A DNA stretch of 32,960 nucleotides, taken from contig JAEINQ010000069.1 of assembly GCA_016342285.1 (NCBI GenBank), positions 1 through 32,960 on the forward strand, in the 5' to 3' direction. Shown piece by piece: positions 23,327 to 31,434 of the stretch (its first letter is position 1; each line of letters starts with the position of its first letter). This DNA comes from Desulfobacterales bacterium. Its GTDB lineage: Bacteria > Desulfobacterota > Desulfobacteria > Desulfobacterales > JAEINQ01. The position numbers and the translations under genes are program-made. The notes under the pieces were generated by a model. That model saw only the letters and a list, made by a program, of their open reading frames with translations, searched no databases and was not told where the DNA came from.

Positions 23327-24889
23327 ATGGATCTTTCCCAGATCGACAACCGATTCGACCTGATCGTTATCGGCGGCGGCATCACCGGCGCCGGCATTTT
23401 GCGCGAAGCTGTCCGGATGGGGTTTCGGACCCTGCTTCTGGAGAAGAACGACTTTGCCTGGGGCACCTCAAGCCGGTCCTCCAAACTGGTCCACGGCGGC
23501 CTGCGTTATCTCAAGGAGGGACGTTTTTCCCTGACCCGGACCTCGGTCCGTGAACGCGAGCGGCTTCTTCACGAAGCCCCGGGCCTGGTTGAGTCCATGG
23601 GATTTCTGGTGCCGGTCTACCGCACCCACGGTCCCGGACGGTGGGCGTTGGAGGTCGGACTGACCCTCTACGACCTCATTGCCGGCCGTCGCCAGCACCG
23701 TTTCTTTGCCCCCGACACCTTCCAAGCCATGGTCCCCGGCATCAACCCCGAGGGGCTTTTGGGCGGATTCCGGTTTGAAGACGCCCAGACCGATGACGCC
23801 CGGCTGGTTCTTCGCCTGATTTCCGACAGCACCGCCGCCGGCGCCGAGGCACTGAACTACACGACCGTCCATCATCTTTTGCGAAACGACCGGGGACAAA
23901 TCGCCGGCGTCCTGGCAAAGGATACGGAAACCGGTTTGGAAAAAGAGATCTTTTCCGAAGCGGTGATCAACGCCACGGGCTGCTGGGCCGAAACCCTGCA
24001 CCCGTCGCCCCAGCCGGGCCTTCACCTCCGCCCCTTGCGGGGAAGCCACCTGGTCTTTGCCGAAGACACCCTTCCGGCAAGCCAGGGGATGAGCTTCACC
24101 CATCCGGCTGACGGCCGGGCCGTGTTCATGGTCCCCTGGGAAAGGGCCGTTCTGGTCGGCACGACAGACCTGGACCACGGCCAGGAATTAAACGCCGAGC
24201 CGGCCATCGGTTCCGATGAAACCGATTATCTTCTGGAAGGCATCAACAATGTCTTTCCAAGGATGGCCCTGACACGGGCCCACTGCATCGGCGCCTTTGC
24301 CGGGGTCCGGCCGGTGCTCAGCCGCGGCGACCGACCGCCCTCGGAAGAATCCCGGGAACATGTGGTCTGGGTCGACAACGGTCTGGTGACGGTCACCGGC
24401 GGCAAACTGACCACTTTTCGACGTCTGGCCTGGGATGCCCTCCAGTCGGCCCGGTCTTTTCTTCGACCGGTGGAACCCGCCCCCCGGGCCCCGGCCTTTG
24501 ATACGCCGCCAATCGCACCGACCGACGCCACCGTCGACCCCCGGATCTTTCGAAGGCTCGCCGGCCGTTACGGCGAAAAAGCGCTGGCCTTGGTCCAAAA
24601 CGCGGCGACCGAAGACCTGGTGGCGATCCCCGGCACCCATACCCTGTGGGCTGAATTGCCCCACGCCGCTGGTGAGCAGATCCGACACCTGAGCGACCTG
24701 ATGCTTCGCCGGGTGCGTATCGGCATGACCGCCCCGGACGGCGGCGAGCGCTTCCTTGAACGCATGGAGCACCTGTGCCGCCCCTGTCTGCCCTGGGACG
24801 ACCGCCGGTGGCGCCAGGAGATCGAGAACTACCGAACTCTTCGGAAAAAATATTACGCCTGCCCTGAACAAGGAGAATACCTGCCATGA
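23327..24889 (+). CDS. glpD: FAD-dependent glycerol-3-phosphate dehydrogenase
   Basis: GlpD oxidises sn-glycerol 3-phosphate to DHAP at the inner membrane, passing electrons to the quinone pool. The 520-residue protein has the N-terminal FAD dinucleotide motif IVIGGGITGAGILREA, then TSSRSSKLVHGGLRYL, MVPWERAVLVGTTD, and TGGKLTTFRRLA near the end of the FAD domain, and a C-terminal helical cap. The ATG at 23327 is used; a TTG at 23321 overlapping the fadR stop has better Shine-Dalgarno spacing. The AGPS-like gene overlaps its stop by 4 nt, so oxidation of G3P to DHAP is coupled to a DHAP-type enzyme. Confidence 0.92.
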   Translation: MDLSQIDNRFDLIVIGGGITGAGILREAVRMGFRTLLLEKNDFAWGTSSRSSKLVHGGLRYLKEGRFSLTRTSVRERERLLHEAPGLVESMGFLVPVYRTHGPGRWALEVGLTLYDLIAGRRQHRFFAPDTFQAMVPGINPEGLLGGFRFEDAQTDDARLVLRLISDSTAAGAEALNYTTVHHLLRNDRGQIAGVLAKDTETGLEKEIFSEAVINATGCWAETLHPSPQPGLHLRPLRGSHLVFAEDTLPASQGMSFTHPADGRAVFMVPWERAVLVGTTDLDHGQELNAEPAIGSDETDYLLEGINNVFPRMALTRAHCIGAFAGVRPVLSRGDRPPSEESREHVVWVDNGLVTVTGGKLTTFRRLAWDALQSARSFLRPVEPAPRAPAFDTPPIAPTDATVDPRIFRRLAGRYGEKALALVQNAATEDLVAIPGTHTLWAELPHAAGEQIRHLSDLMLRRVRIGMTAPDGGERFLERMEHLCRPCLPWDDRRWRQEIENYRTLRKKYYACPEQGEYLP

Positions 24890-26577
24890 AACCCCAAGCG
24901 CCCTTTTCCCCGGATTGGCGAAAAACCCCGCCCAAGCCGGGAACCTACCGCAGCATTTTTAAATGGGGGAGACCGGACGGGTTCAAGCACCCCAATGCCA
25001 GGCTCTACCACATGGTCAAAGATGTCTTTGCCATGACCGACGCCGATTTCCAAAGGCCCGGCAACACCGGCGACACGGCCGTCTCCCATGGTCTGCCGCT
25101 GCGGTTGGACCCTGCGCACGCGGCATGGCTGACCGACCGGGTCGGAGAAGAAAACGTCAGCCGGGATGATTTCAGCCGCCTGAAGTACGCCACGGGAAAG
25201 ACCATGGAGGAGGCCCTGCGCCTTCGTCTGGAAACGGTCGGCGACCTGCCCGATCTGGTCATCCATCCCCGCCACAAACAGGATGTGGCCGACATCGTGG
25301 CCTACTGCCACGAACACCGCATTCCGGTCTATGTCTACGGCGGCGGGAGTTCGGTCAACTTCGGCTTTTCGCCGACCCGGGGCGGGGTGACCCTGGTCAT
25401 GGGCACCCACATGAACCGCCTGCTGGCCATCAGCGAGAAAAACCAGACCGCCACGGTTCAGCCGGGACTCATGGGACCGGAATACGAGCGCCTGCTAAAC
25501 GGCGCGCCGGAACATTTCAATGCCCGGCGCCGTTACACCGGAGGGCACTTCCCGCAGTCTTTCGAACACTCTTCGGTGGGCGGATGGATCGTGACCCTGG
25601 GCAGCGGCCAGCAGTCTTCCTACTACGGCGATATGTACGACATCGTCCTGTCCCAGGAATACGTCACGCCCGCAGGCACCTTTCGAACCCTGGACTACCC
25701 GGCCACGGCCACCGGCCCCAAGGTCAGCGACATCATGAAAGGGAGCGAAGGGGCCTACGGCATCCTGGTGGAGGCCACGGTCCGGATTTTTCGCCACATG
25801 CCCGAAAACCGCCAGCGCTTCGCCTTTGTCTTCACGAACTGGGAATCGGCCGTGGAGGCCGCCGGAGAAATCTCCCAGGGCGAATTCGGCATGCCGTCCA
25901 TGTTCCGTATCTCGGACGCGGAAGAAACCGATGTGGCTTTGAAACTCTACGGGGTGGAAGGAACAGTCATCGATCGGTTCATGACCCTTCGAGGCTACAA
26001 ACCCGGGGAGCGCTGTCTCTGCATGGGCATGGCCAACGGCGAAAAAGGGTTTGCAAAAAACATCAAACGCCGGGTCAAACGGATCTGCCGACGCGCAGGC
26101 GCCATGAACATCTCCGGATACCCGGTCAGAAAATGGGAGGCATCGCGGTATCATGACCCCTACCTGCGAGAGGACCTCAACGACTTCGGGATCATGATTG
26201 ATACCCTGGAGTCGTCGGTGACCTGGGAGGGGCTGCATCGGCTCCACCGGGAAGTCCGGGACTTTATCAAGTCGCGTCCGAAAACCGTCTGCATGACCCA
26301 CGCCTCCCACTTCTACCCCCAGGGGACCAACCTTTACTTTATCTTTATCGCCCGCATGGAAGATATCGACGAATACCGCGCCTTTCAGTCCGGCATCATC
26401 GACCGGATCGTCGCCGGGGGGGGCTCGCTGAGCCACCACCACGGCGTGGGCAAGATGATCGGGCCTTGGATGGAGAGACACCTGGGCAAGGAACAGATGG
26501 AGGTGCTGCTGGCCCTCAAGCGGCATTTCGATCCCCACGGCATCATGAACCCGGGGGGGACCATGGGGCTGGATTGA
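24886..26577 (+). CDS. FAD-binding oxidase of the alkyl-DHAP synthase (AGPS) family
   Basis: A 563-residue flavoprotein resembling alkyldihydroxyacetonephosphate synthase, which swaps the acyl chain of acyl-DHAP for a fatty alcohol to make the ether bond of ether lipids. The FAD (PCMH-type) domain begins about residue 120 (DLPDLVIHPRHKQDVADIV) with YVYGGGSSVNFG; TGGHFPQSFEHSSVGGWI parallels the AGPS GHFPQS motif; and the C-terminal HHHGVGK (517-523) matches the AGPS signature histidines. Related D-lactate/glycolate oxidases share the fold, so ether-lipid synthesis is inferred from these motifs plus the glpD partner. It overlaps glpD by 4 nt. Lengths fit bacterial AGPS-like proteins. Confidence 0.8.
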   Translation: MKPQAPFSPDWRKTPPKPGTYRSIFKWGRPDGFKHPNARLYHMVKDVFAMTDADFQRPGNTGDTAVSHGLPLRLDPAHAAWLTDRVGEENVSRDDFSRLKYATGKTMEEALRLRLETVGDLPDLVIHPRHKQDVADIVAYCHEHRIPVYVYGGGSSVNFGFSPTRGGVTLVMGTHMNRLLAISEKNQTATVQPGLMGPEYERLLNGAPEHFNARRRYTGGHFPQSFEHSSVGGWIVTLGSGQQSSYYGDMYDIVLSQEYVTPAGTFRTLDYPATATGPKVSDIMKGSEGAYGILVEATVRIFRHMPENRQRFAFVFTNWESAVEAAGEISQGEFGMPSMFRISDAEETDVALKLYGVEGTVIDRFMTLRGYKPGERCLCMGMANGEKGFAKNIKRRVKRICRRAGAMNISGYPVRKWEASRYHDPYLREDLNDFGIMIDTLESSVTWEGLHRLHREVRDFIKSRPKTVCMTHASHFYPQGTNLYFIFIARMEDIDEYRAFQSGIIDRIVAGGGSLSHHHGVGKMIGPWMERHLGKEQMEVLLALKRHFDPHGIMNPGGTMGLD

Positions 26578-26643
26578 TCTGACAATGCCTCACCTACAGA
26601 CAGAAAGGCAATCATTTCCAAAAAAGGAGAAAATGTACTTACC

Positions 26644-26773
26644 CAAGTGACTAAAGTGACTAAAGTTTGGAGTGAGCTATAGTTGCGGAGTCGCTTCGCT
26701 CCACTCATTTAAAAAAACGGCAGAATTCCTTAATTTTAGTCACTATAGCTCACTTTAGTTCACTCGACACTTG
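26644..26773. repeat. Inverted-repeat element with ~9-nt-unit arms, sharing the 13201 core
   Basis: The left arm (26644-26683) is built of AAAGTGACT-like units ending GTGAGCTATAG. The right arm (26735-26773), read on the minus strand, is the same series. Between them the core, read on the minus strand, contains AAGGAATTCTGCC and GGAGCGAAGCGACTCC, clearly related to the 13276-13325 core of the element at 13201, where the arms are completely different. It lies between the AGPS-like gene and the FGGY kinase gene. The remainder of the 26578-26860 gap is featureless apart from a GGAGG ribosome-binding site for the kinase. Confidence 0.85.
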
Positions 26774-26860
26774 ACTCGGGACCAAGGGTCTAGCTAACTG
26801 ACGTTTAGCACACCCAAGGAACATGAATTCCCCCTTTGCACCGACACCGGAGGCCCTGCC

Positions 26861-28420
26861 ATGGAAAACAAAGACCTTCTTCTGGCCATCGACAACGGCA
26901 CCCAGAGCCTGCGGGCACTGGCCTTTGACCTCGACGGGCAACTGGTCGCCAAGGTTCGGGTCCCCTTCAGCCCCTATTTTTCCGACCACCCCGGCTGGGC
27001 CGAACAGGATCCGGACGTCTTCTGGGACGCCCTGTGCCAGGCCTGCCAGTCCCTGTGGCACGATGAGGGGCTTGATCGAAACCGCATCGCCGGCGTCTCG
27101 GTCACCACCCAGCGCGGAACCGTAATCAACGTGGATCAAAACGGGCACCCGCTACGACCGGCCATGCTGTGGCTGGACCAGCGAAAGACCTACGGCCTGC
27201 CGCCGGTGGGTGGTGCATGGGGTCTGCTGTTCAAAGTCCTGCGGATGGATGGCACCATCGCCTATCTTCAACGGGAAGCCGAAGCCAACTGGATTCGCAC
27301 CCACCAGCCGGAGATCTGGCAAAAGACGCACAAATACCTGCTGTTGTCCGGCTATCTGACCTACCGTCTCACCGGCGAATTTGCCGACTCCACCGGTTGC
27401 TGCGTCGCCTATCTCCCCTTTGATTACAAGAATAAACGATGGGCGCCAAGCTGGGACTGGAAGTGGCAGGGGATTCCCTTGGACCGCGGCATCCTGCCCG
27501 ATCTGGTCGCCCCGGGCGAACGCCTGGGCCACATTTCAGCCTCAGCGGCCGAGGCCACGGGCATCCCCGCAGGGCTGCCCCTGATTGCCGCGGCGGCGGA
27601 CAAGGCCTGTGAGGTCATCGGCTCAGGCAGCCTCACCCCCAACATCGGCTGCCTGAGTTACGGCACCACCGCCACCATCAACGTCACCTCGCCCAAATAC
27701 GTCGAGGCCATTCCCCTGCTGCCGCCTTACCCGTCCGCCATTCCGGACGCCTACACCATCGAGGTGCAGATTTTTCGGGGGTACTGGATGGTCTCCTGGT
27801 TCAAGGAGGAGTTCGGCCATCCGGAGATTCAACAGGCCGCCCTCGAAGGGACCGAAGCCGAGGCCCTGTTCGACCGGCTTATCGAGGACGTTCCGGCCGG
27901 TTCCATGGGGCTGATGCTCCAACCCTACTGGACACCGGGCCTGAAGTCCCCCGGCCCCGAAGCCAAGGGCGCGGTCCTGGGCTTCGGCGACGTTCACACC
28001 CGCGGCCATCTCTACCGATCCATTCTCGAAGGGCTGGCCTATGCCCTGCGGGAAGGCAGCGAGCGGATTCAAAAGCGGACCAAAATCCCCATCACCGAGC
28101 TTCGCGTGTCAGGCGGCGGCAGCCAGAGCCGCATGGCCATGCAGATCACGGCCGACGTCTTCGGCCTGCCAACATCCCGGCCCCACCTCTACGAAACCTC
28201 GGGCCTGGGGGCGGCCATCGATCTGGCCGTCGGCCTCGGTCTTCACCGGGATTTTCCCACAGCCGTCCGCACCATGACCCACATCGGTGACGTCTTTGAG
28301 CCGAACCCGGAAACCCATGCCCTCTACGACGCCCTTTACAGGGACGTTTACAAGAAAATGTACAAGAAGCTTAAGCCACTCTACAAACGGATTCGGGAAA
28401 TTACCGGCTACCCCAGGTAA
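26861..28420 (+). CDS. FGGY-family carbohydrate kinase
   Basis: A 519-residue cytoplasmic sugar/polyol kinase of the actin-like ATPase fold. The N-terminal phosphate loop AIDNGTQSLRALAFD (about 8-22), WLDQRKTYG, the central GTTATINVT phosphate-2 loop, and the C-terminal adenosine-binding SGGGSQSRMAMQITADVFGLP with ETSGLGAAI are all present. GGAGG lies 8 nt before the ATG. Substrate is not readable: glycerol would fit the glpD neighbour, since glycerol kinase would supply G3P, but classical GlpK motifs are not obvious and a pentulose or other polyol kinase is equally possible. It ends with a Lys-rich tail. Confidence 0.88.
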   Translation: MENKDLLLAIDNGTQSLRALAFDLDGQLVAKVRVPFSPYFSDHPGWAEQDPDVFWDALCQACQSLWHDEGLDRNRIAGVSVTTQRGTVINVDQNGHPLRPAMLWLDQRKTYGLPPVGGAWGLLFKVLRMDGTIAYLQREAEANWIRTHQPEIWQKTHKYLLLSGYLTYRLTGEFADSTGCCVAYLPFDYKNKRWAPSWDWKWQGIPLDRGILPDLVAPGERLGHISASAAEATGIPAGLPLIAAAADKACEVIGSGSLTPNIGCLSYGTTATINVTSPKYVEAIPLLPPYPSAIPDAYTIEVQIFRGYWMVSWFKEEFGHPEIQQAALEGTEAEALFDRLIEDVPAGSMGLMLQPYWTPGLKSPGPEAKGAVLGFGDVHTRGHLYRSILEGLAYALREGSERIQKRTKIPITELRVSGGGSQSRMAMQITADVFGLPTSRPHLYETSGLGAAIDLAVGLGLHRDFPTAVRTMTHIGDVFEPNPETHALYDALYRDVYKKMYKKLKPLYKRIREITGYPR

Positions 28421-28506
28421 ATTTCATTGAAATCCCGAGCGCCCATGGTCGAAAAAACAGATGCCAGTCAAAGATCGAGCCGCTCTGCCCCCAAACAAAT
28501 TTGGCA

Positions 28507-28536
28507 TTGTAATCAAGGGGTTTGTGATGGTATAAA
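28507..28536 (+). promoter_or_regulatory. Candidate sigma-70 promoter for the CheD-HDOD gene
   Basis: TTGTAA (28507-28512) and TATAAA (28531-28536) are separated by 18 nt, placing the start of transcription about 42 nt before the ATG at 28585. Both boxes are near consensus. No operator is seen. Confidence 0.45.
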
Positions 28537-28584
28537 GGTTAACTTCACAATAACCGGACCCGTTTGGAAATTTCCCTTACCGCC

Positions 28585-29949
28585 ATGGACAATTTGAGAC
28601 GATTCCACGTTGCCGCCGGCACGTTTTATGTGGGACGCAGCGAACCTACCCTGCTTCAGGCCTTTCTCGGCACCTGCGTCGGCGTGGCACTCCACGACGC
28701 TCAGGCCGGCATCGGGGGCATCATTCACCTGCTGCTGCCCGAACCGGTCGTTGCCTCGTCCAGCTACCAGCAAGAAAAATATGCCTCCTATGGCATGCCC
28801 CTGTTCATCCAGGCCGCCATGGACGCCGGTGCATCAAAAAAAAACCTCAAGGCCTGTATTGCCGGCGGCGCCCTGGTCGGACCGGTGGACCACCGCGATC
28901 TGGCCTTAGACATCGGTGGCCGCACCGCCGAAGTCGCCAGGAACATTCTCCACCAGGCGGGCATTGCCGTGGCAAAACAGGAAACAGGCGGTTTTTTCTC
29001 CTGTTGTTTGACTCTGGACATGATGGCATGGAACGCCCGGATCGAACCGGCCGGCATGGCGAAACTCGAGGGCGGCAATGACATCCACATGCCCAGCAGC
29101 CGGGAAATCCGACAGGCCATGGCGCGGCTTCAACCCATCCCGCAGGTGGCCCTGAAAATCCTGAGAATCATCGACAGCGATGACGACGACATCCTTAAAC
29201 TGGCCGATGAACTGCGCAAGGACCAGGTGCTCAGCGCCCGGACCCTGCAGCTGTGCAACAGCACCATGTTCGCCCGCCGGCTTCGGGTGGAGTCCCTGGA
29301 TCACGCCCTGGTCTATCTGGGAAGGGATCTGCTGGTCAAAATGGTCGTCTCGGCCTCGGTCAACGAATTCTTCGACCAGCAAAGCCACGGCTACTCCCTG
29401 TGCAAGGGGGGGCTATACCACCATGCCGTGGGAACGGCCATCATGGCTGAAAAACTGGCCCAGCTGACCGGCATTGCCCCCCCCACAACCGCCTACACAG
29501 CCGGGCTGCTTCACGACATCGGCAAGGTGGTGCTGGATCAATACGTGGCCGCCGCTTACCCCATGTTCTACCGGGAAATGCAGGAAGATATCACCTTCGG
29601 CGAAGCCGAAAAACGGATCTTGGGCACCGACCATACCCGCGTCGGTCTCATGCTGGCCGAAAAATGGGGTTTCCCCAAGACTCTGGCCAACGCCATCCGA
29701 TACCATCATTGTCCGGAAAAAGACCCGGAACATACGGAACTGACCCACATCGTCCACCTGGCCGATCTACTCATGTCCAGCTTTCATGCCGGCCTGGAGA
29801 TGGAGCGTTTGAAGATAACCGACCTGCCCAAACGCCTTGAACGGGTCGGCCTGACCACCGACCGGTTTGCCGAACTGGTGGACATGATTCCCCAAAGCGT
29901 CTTTGAATCGGCCCATGACCTCAACCTGGAGGAAAAGCCCGCTCCCTGA
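28585..29949 (+). CDS. CheD-HDOD fusion protein
   Basis: A 454-residue two-domain protein. Residues 1-165 are CheD, the chemoreceptor glutamine deamidase: LGTCVGVALHD gives the catalytic Cys31, His48 follows in GIGGIIHLLLP, and GGRTAEVARNIL is typical. Residues about 170-375 are an HDOD domain (LQPIPQVALKILRIIDSDD, ILKLADELRKDQVLSARTLQLCNS), with an HD-like HH and LLHDIGK further on. The ATG at 28585 is used; a TTG seven codons earlier is possible. HDOD proteins act in signalling and motility control. The fusion suggests receptor deamidation coupled to an HDOD regulatory output, but no other chemotaxis gene is in the window, and function is inference. Confidence 0.88.
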   Translation: MDNLRRFHVAAGTFYVGRSEPTLLQAFLGTCVGVALHDAQAGIGGIIHLLLPEPVVASSSYQQEKYASYGMPLFIQAAMDAGASKKNLKACIAGGALVGPVDHRDLALDIGGRTAEVARNILHQAGIAVAKQETGGFFSCCLTLDMMAWNARIEPAGMAKLEGGNDIHMPSSREIRQAMARLQPIPQVALKILRIIDSDDDDILKLADELRKDQVLSARTLQLCNSTMFARRLRVESLDHALVYLGRDLLVKMVVSASVNEFFDQQSHGYSLCKGGLYHHAVGTAIMAEKLAQLTGIAPPTTAYTAGLLHDIGKVVLDQYVAAAYPMFYREMQEDITFGEAEKRILGTDHTRVGLMLAEKWGFPKTLANAIRYHHCPEKDPEHTELTHIVHLADLLMSSFHAGLEMERLKITDLPKRLERVGLTTDRFAELVDMIPQSVFESAHDLNLEEKPAP

Positions 29950-29958
29950 ATGGCACGA

Positions 29959-29986
29959 CCGGCCCCACGGCATGGGCCGGCCCATG
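29959..29986 (+). other. Two mutually exclusive hairpins upstream of selA
   Basis: CCGGCCC (29959-29965) pairs perfectly with GGGCCGG (29974-29980) over an 8-nt loop. The same downstream bases belong to a perfect 16-bp palindrome, CATGGGCCGGCCCATG (29971-29986). The two structures exclude each other. There is no T-run, and selA starts 24 nt further on with only a weak Shine-Dalgarno. Confidence 0.5.
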
Positions 29987-30010
29987 GGATCAGTCGGGGC
30001 ATCTTAGATT

Positions 30011-31432
30011 ATGGAATCCAATAACGACCGCCAGCAACGACTTCGCAGCCTGCCCGGTGTCGACCGGCTCCTCGCCCAAACCGACAAAGATCCTTTTTTC
30101 AAGACCATCCCCAAACCCCTGACCACCCGGGTCATTCGCGGTGTGCTGGAGGATCTTCGATCGGCCATCATGGCCAAAGATCCGTCCGCCCATGAGGACG
30201 CCCTAACTGAAACAAAGGTGATAGAGCGGGTTTGCACCCAACTCCAAAAGGCCCTTGAACCCAACCTCAAACCCCTGGTCAACGCCACCGGTATCGTGGT
30301 TCACACCAATCTGGGACGATCCCTTCTGGCCGAGGCGGCCAGGGAGAATGTGGCACGAATGGCAGGCGCGTATTCCAATCTCGAATTCGACCTGGAAAAA
30401 AGCGCCCGGGGCTCCCGTTACACGGCCGTAGAAGGGCTGATCTGTGAGATCAGCGGCGCCGAAGCGGCCATGGCGGTCAACAACAACGCCGGAGCCGTGC
30501 TCCTTTGCCTGGACACCATCGCTTCAAGCCGCCAGGTGATCGTCTCACGGGGGGAGTTGGTGGAAATCGGCGGCTCTTTCCGCATTCCCGACGTCATGGC
30601 CAAAAGCGGGGCTCGGTTGAGGGAGGTCGGCACCACCAACCGGACCCACCCGCGGGACTACGAACAGGCCATCTGCGACGAAACCGGCCTGTTGCTTAAG
30701 GTGCACACCAGTAATTTCGCCGTCGTGGGCTTTACCGCCAGCGTATCACTCACCGATTTGGTCGCTCTGGGCCGGAAATACCGGCTGCCGGTCATGGAAG
30801 ATCTGGGCAGCGGCACCTTCGTCGACTTTTCACGCTACGGACTCATGAAGGAACCGACCGTCCAGGAATCGGTGGCCACCGGCATTGATGTGGTCACCTT
30901 CAGCGGAGATAAACTTCTCGGAGGACCCCAAGCCGGCATCATCGCGGGCAAAAGGGAACTCATCGACGCCGTCAAGAAAAACCCCCTCACCCGGGCGCTA
31001 CGGATCGACAAGATGACCCTGGCCGCCCTGGAAGCCACCCTGAGGCTCTACCGCAATGAGAGTGAAGCCGTCCGCAGCATACCGACCCTTCGCATGCTCA
31101 CCCGTCCGCTGGTCGATATCTCCGCCGATGCCGAAGACCTGGCCCGGCAGCTTCAGCGGATCGACGATCCGAGGCTGTCGGTGGAACTGGCGGACCGGAC
31201 TTCCAGAGCCGGCGGCGGATCCCTGCCGCTGCTCGATCTGCCCACAAAAAGCGTCGACGTCCATATTCAGGGGGTTTCGGTCAATACCCTGGAGAGGCAC
31301 ATGCGAAACAACCGGCCACCCATTATCGGCCGGATCGAGTCAGATCGCTTCGTCATGGATCCGCGAACCATCCAGTCCGGTGAATTTTCCATTATCGAAA
31401 ACGCTCTGAGCCAATTGCTGAAAAGGGTCTGA
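30011..31432 (+). CDS. selA: L-seryl-tRNA(Sec) selenium transferase
   Basis: SelA is the PLP enzyme that converts seryl-tRNA(Sec) to selenocysteinyl-tRNA(Sec) with selenophosphate, so the organism makes selenoproteins. The 473-residue protein has the N-terminal tRNA-binding region (LPGVDRLLAQ near 14-23), NATGIVVHTNLGRSLL (about 92-107), the PLP-lysine motif TFSGDKLLGGPQAG with Lys301, and a normal C-terminal domain. Its Shine-Dalgarno is weak. selB, selC and selD are not in the window; selB is often next to selA, so it may lie beyond the right end, after the TPR gene. The TPR gene starts 2 nt after its stop. Confidence 0.96.
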   Translation: MESNNDRQQRLRSLPGVDRLLAQTDKDPFFKTIPKPLTTRVIRGVLEDLRSAIMAKDPSAHEDALTETKVIERVCTQLQKALEPNLKPLVNATGIVVHTNLGRSLLAEAARENVARMAGAYSNLEFDLEKSARGSRYTAVEGLICEISGAEAAMAVNNNAGAVLLCLDTIASSRQVIVSRGELVEIGGSFRIPDVMAKSGARLREVGTTNRTHPRDYEQAICDETGLLLKVHTSNFAVVGFTASVSLTDLVALGRKYRLPVMEDLGSGTFVDFSRYGLMKEPTVQESVATGIDVVTFSGDKLLGGPQAGIIAGKRELIDAVKKNPLTRALRIDKMTLAALEATLRLYRNESEAVRSIPTLRMLTRPLVDISADAEDLARQLQRIDDPRLSVELADRTSRAGGGSLPLLDLPTKSVDVHIQGVSVNTLERHMRNNRPPIIGRIESDRFVMDPRTIQSGEFSIIENALSQLLKRV

Positions 31433-31434
31433 TC

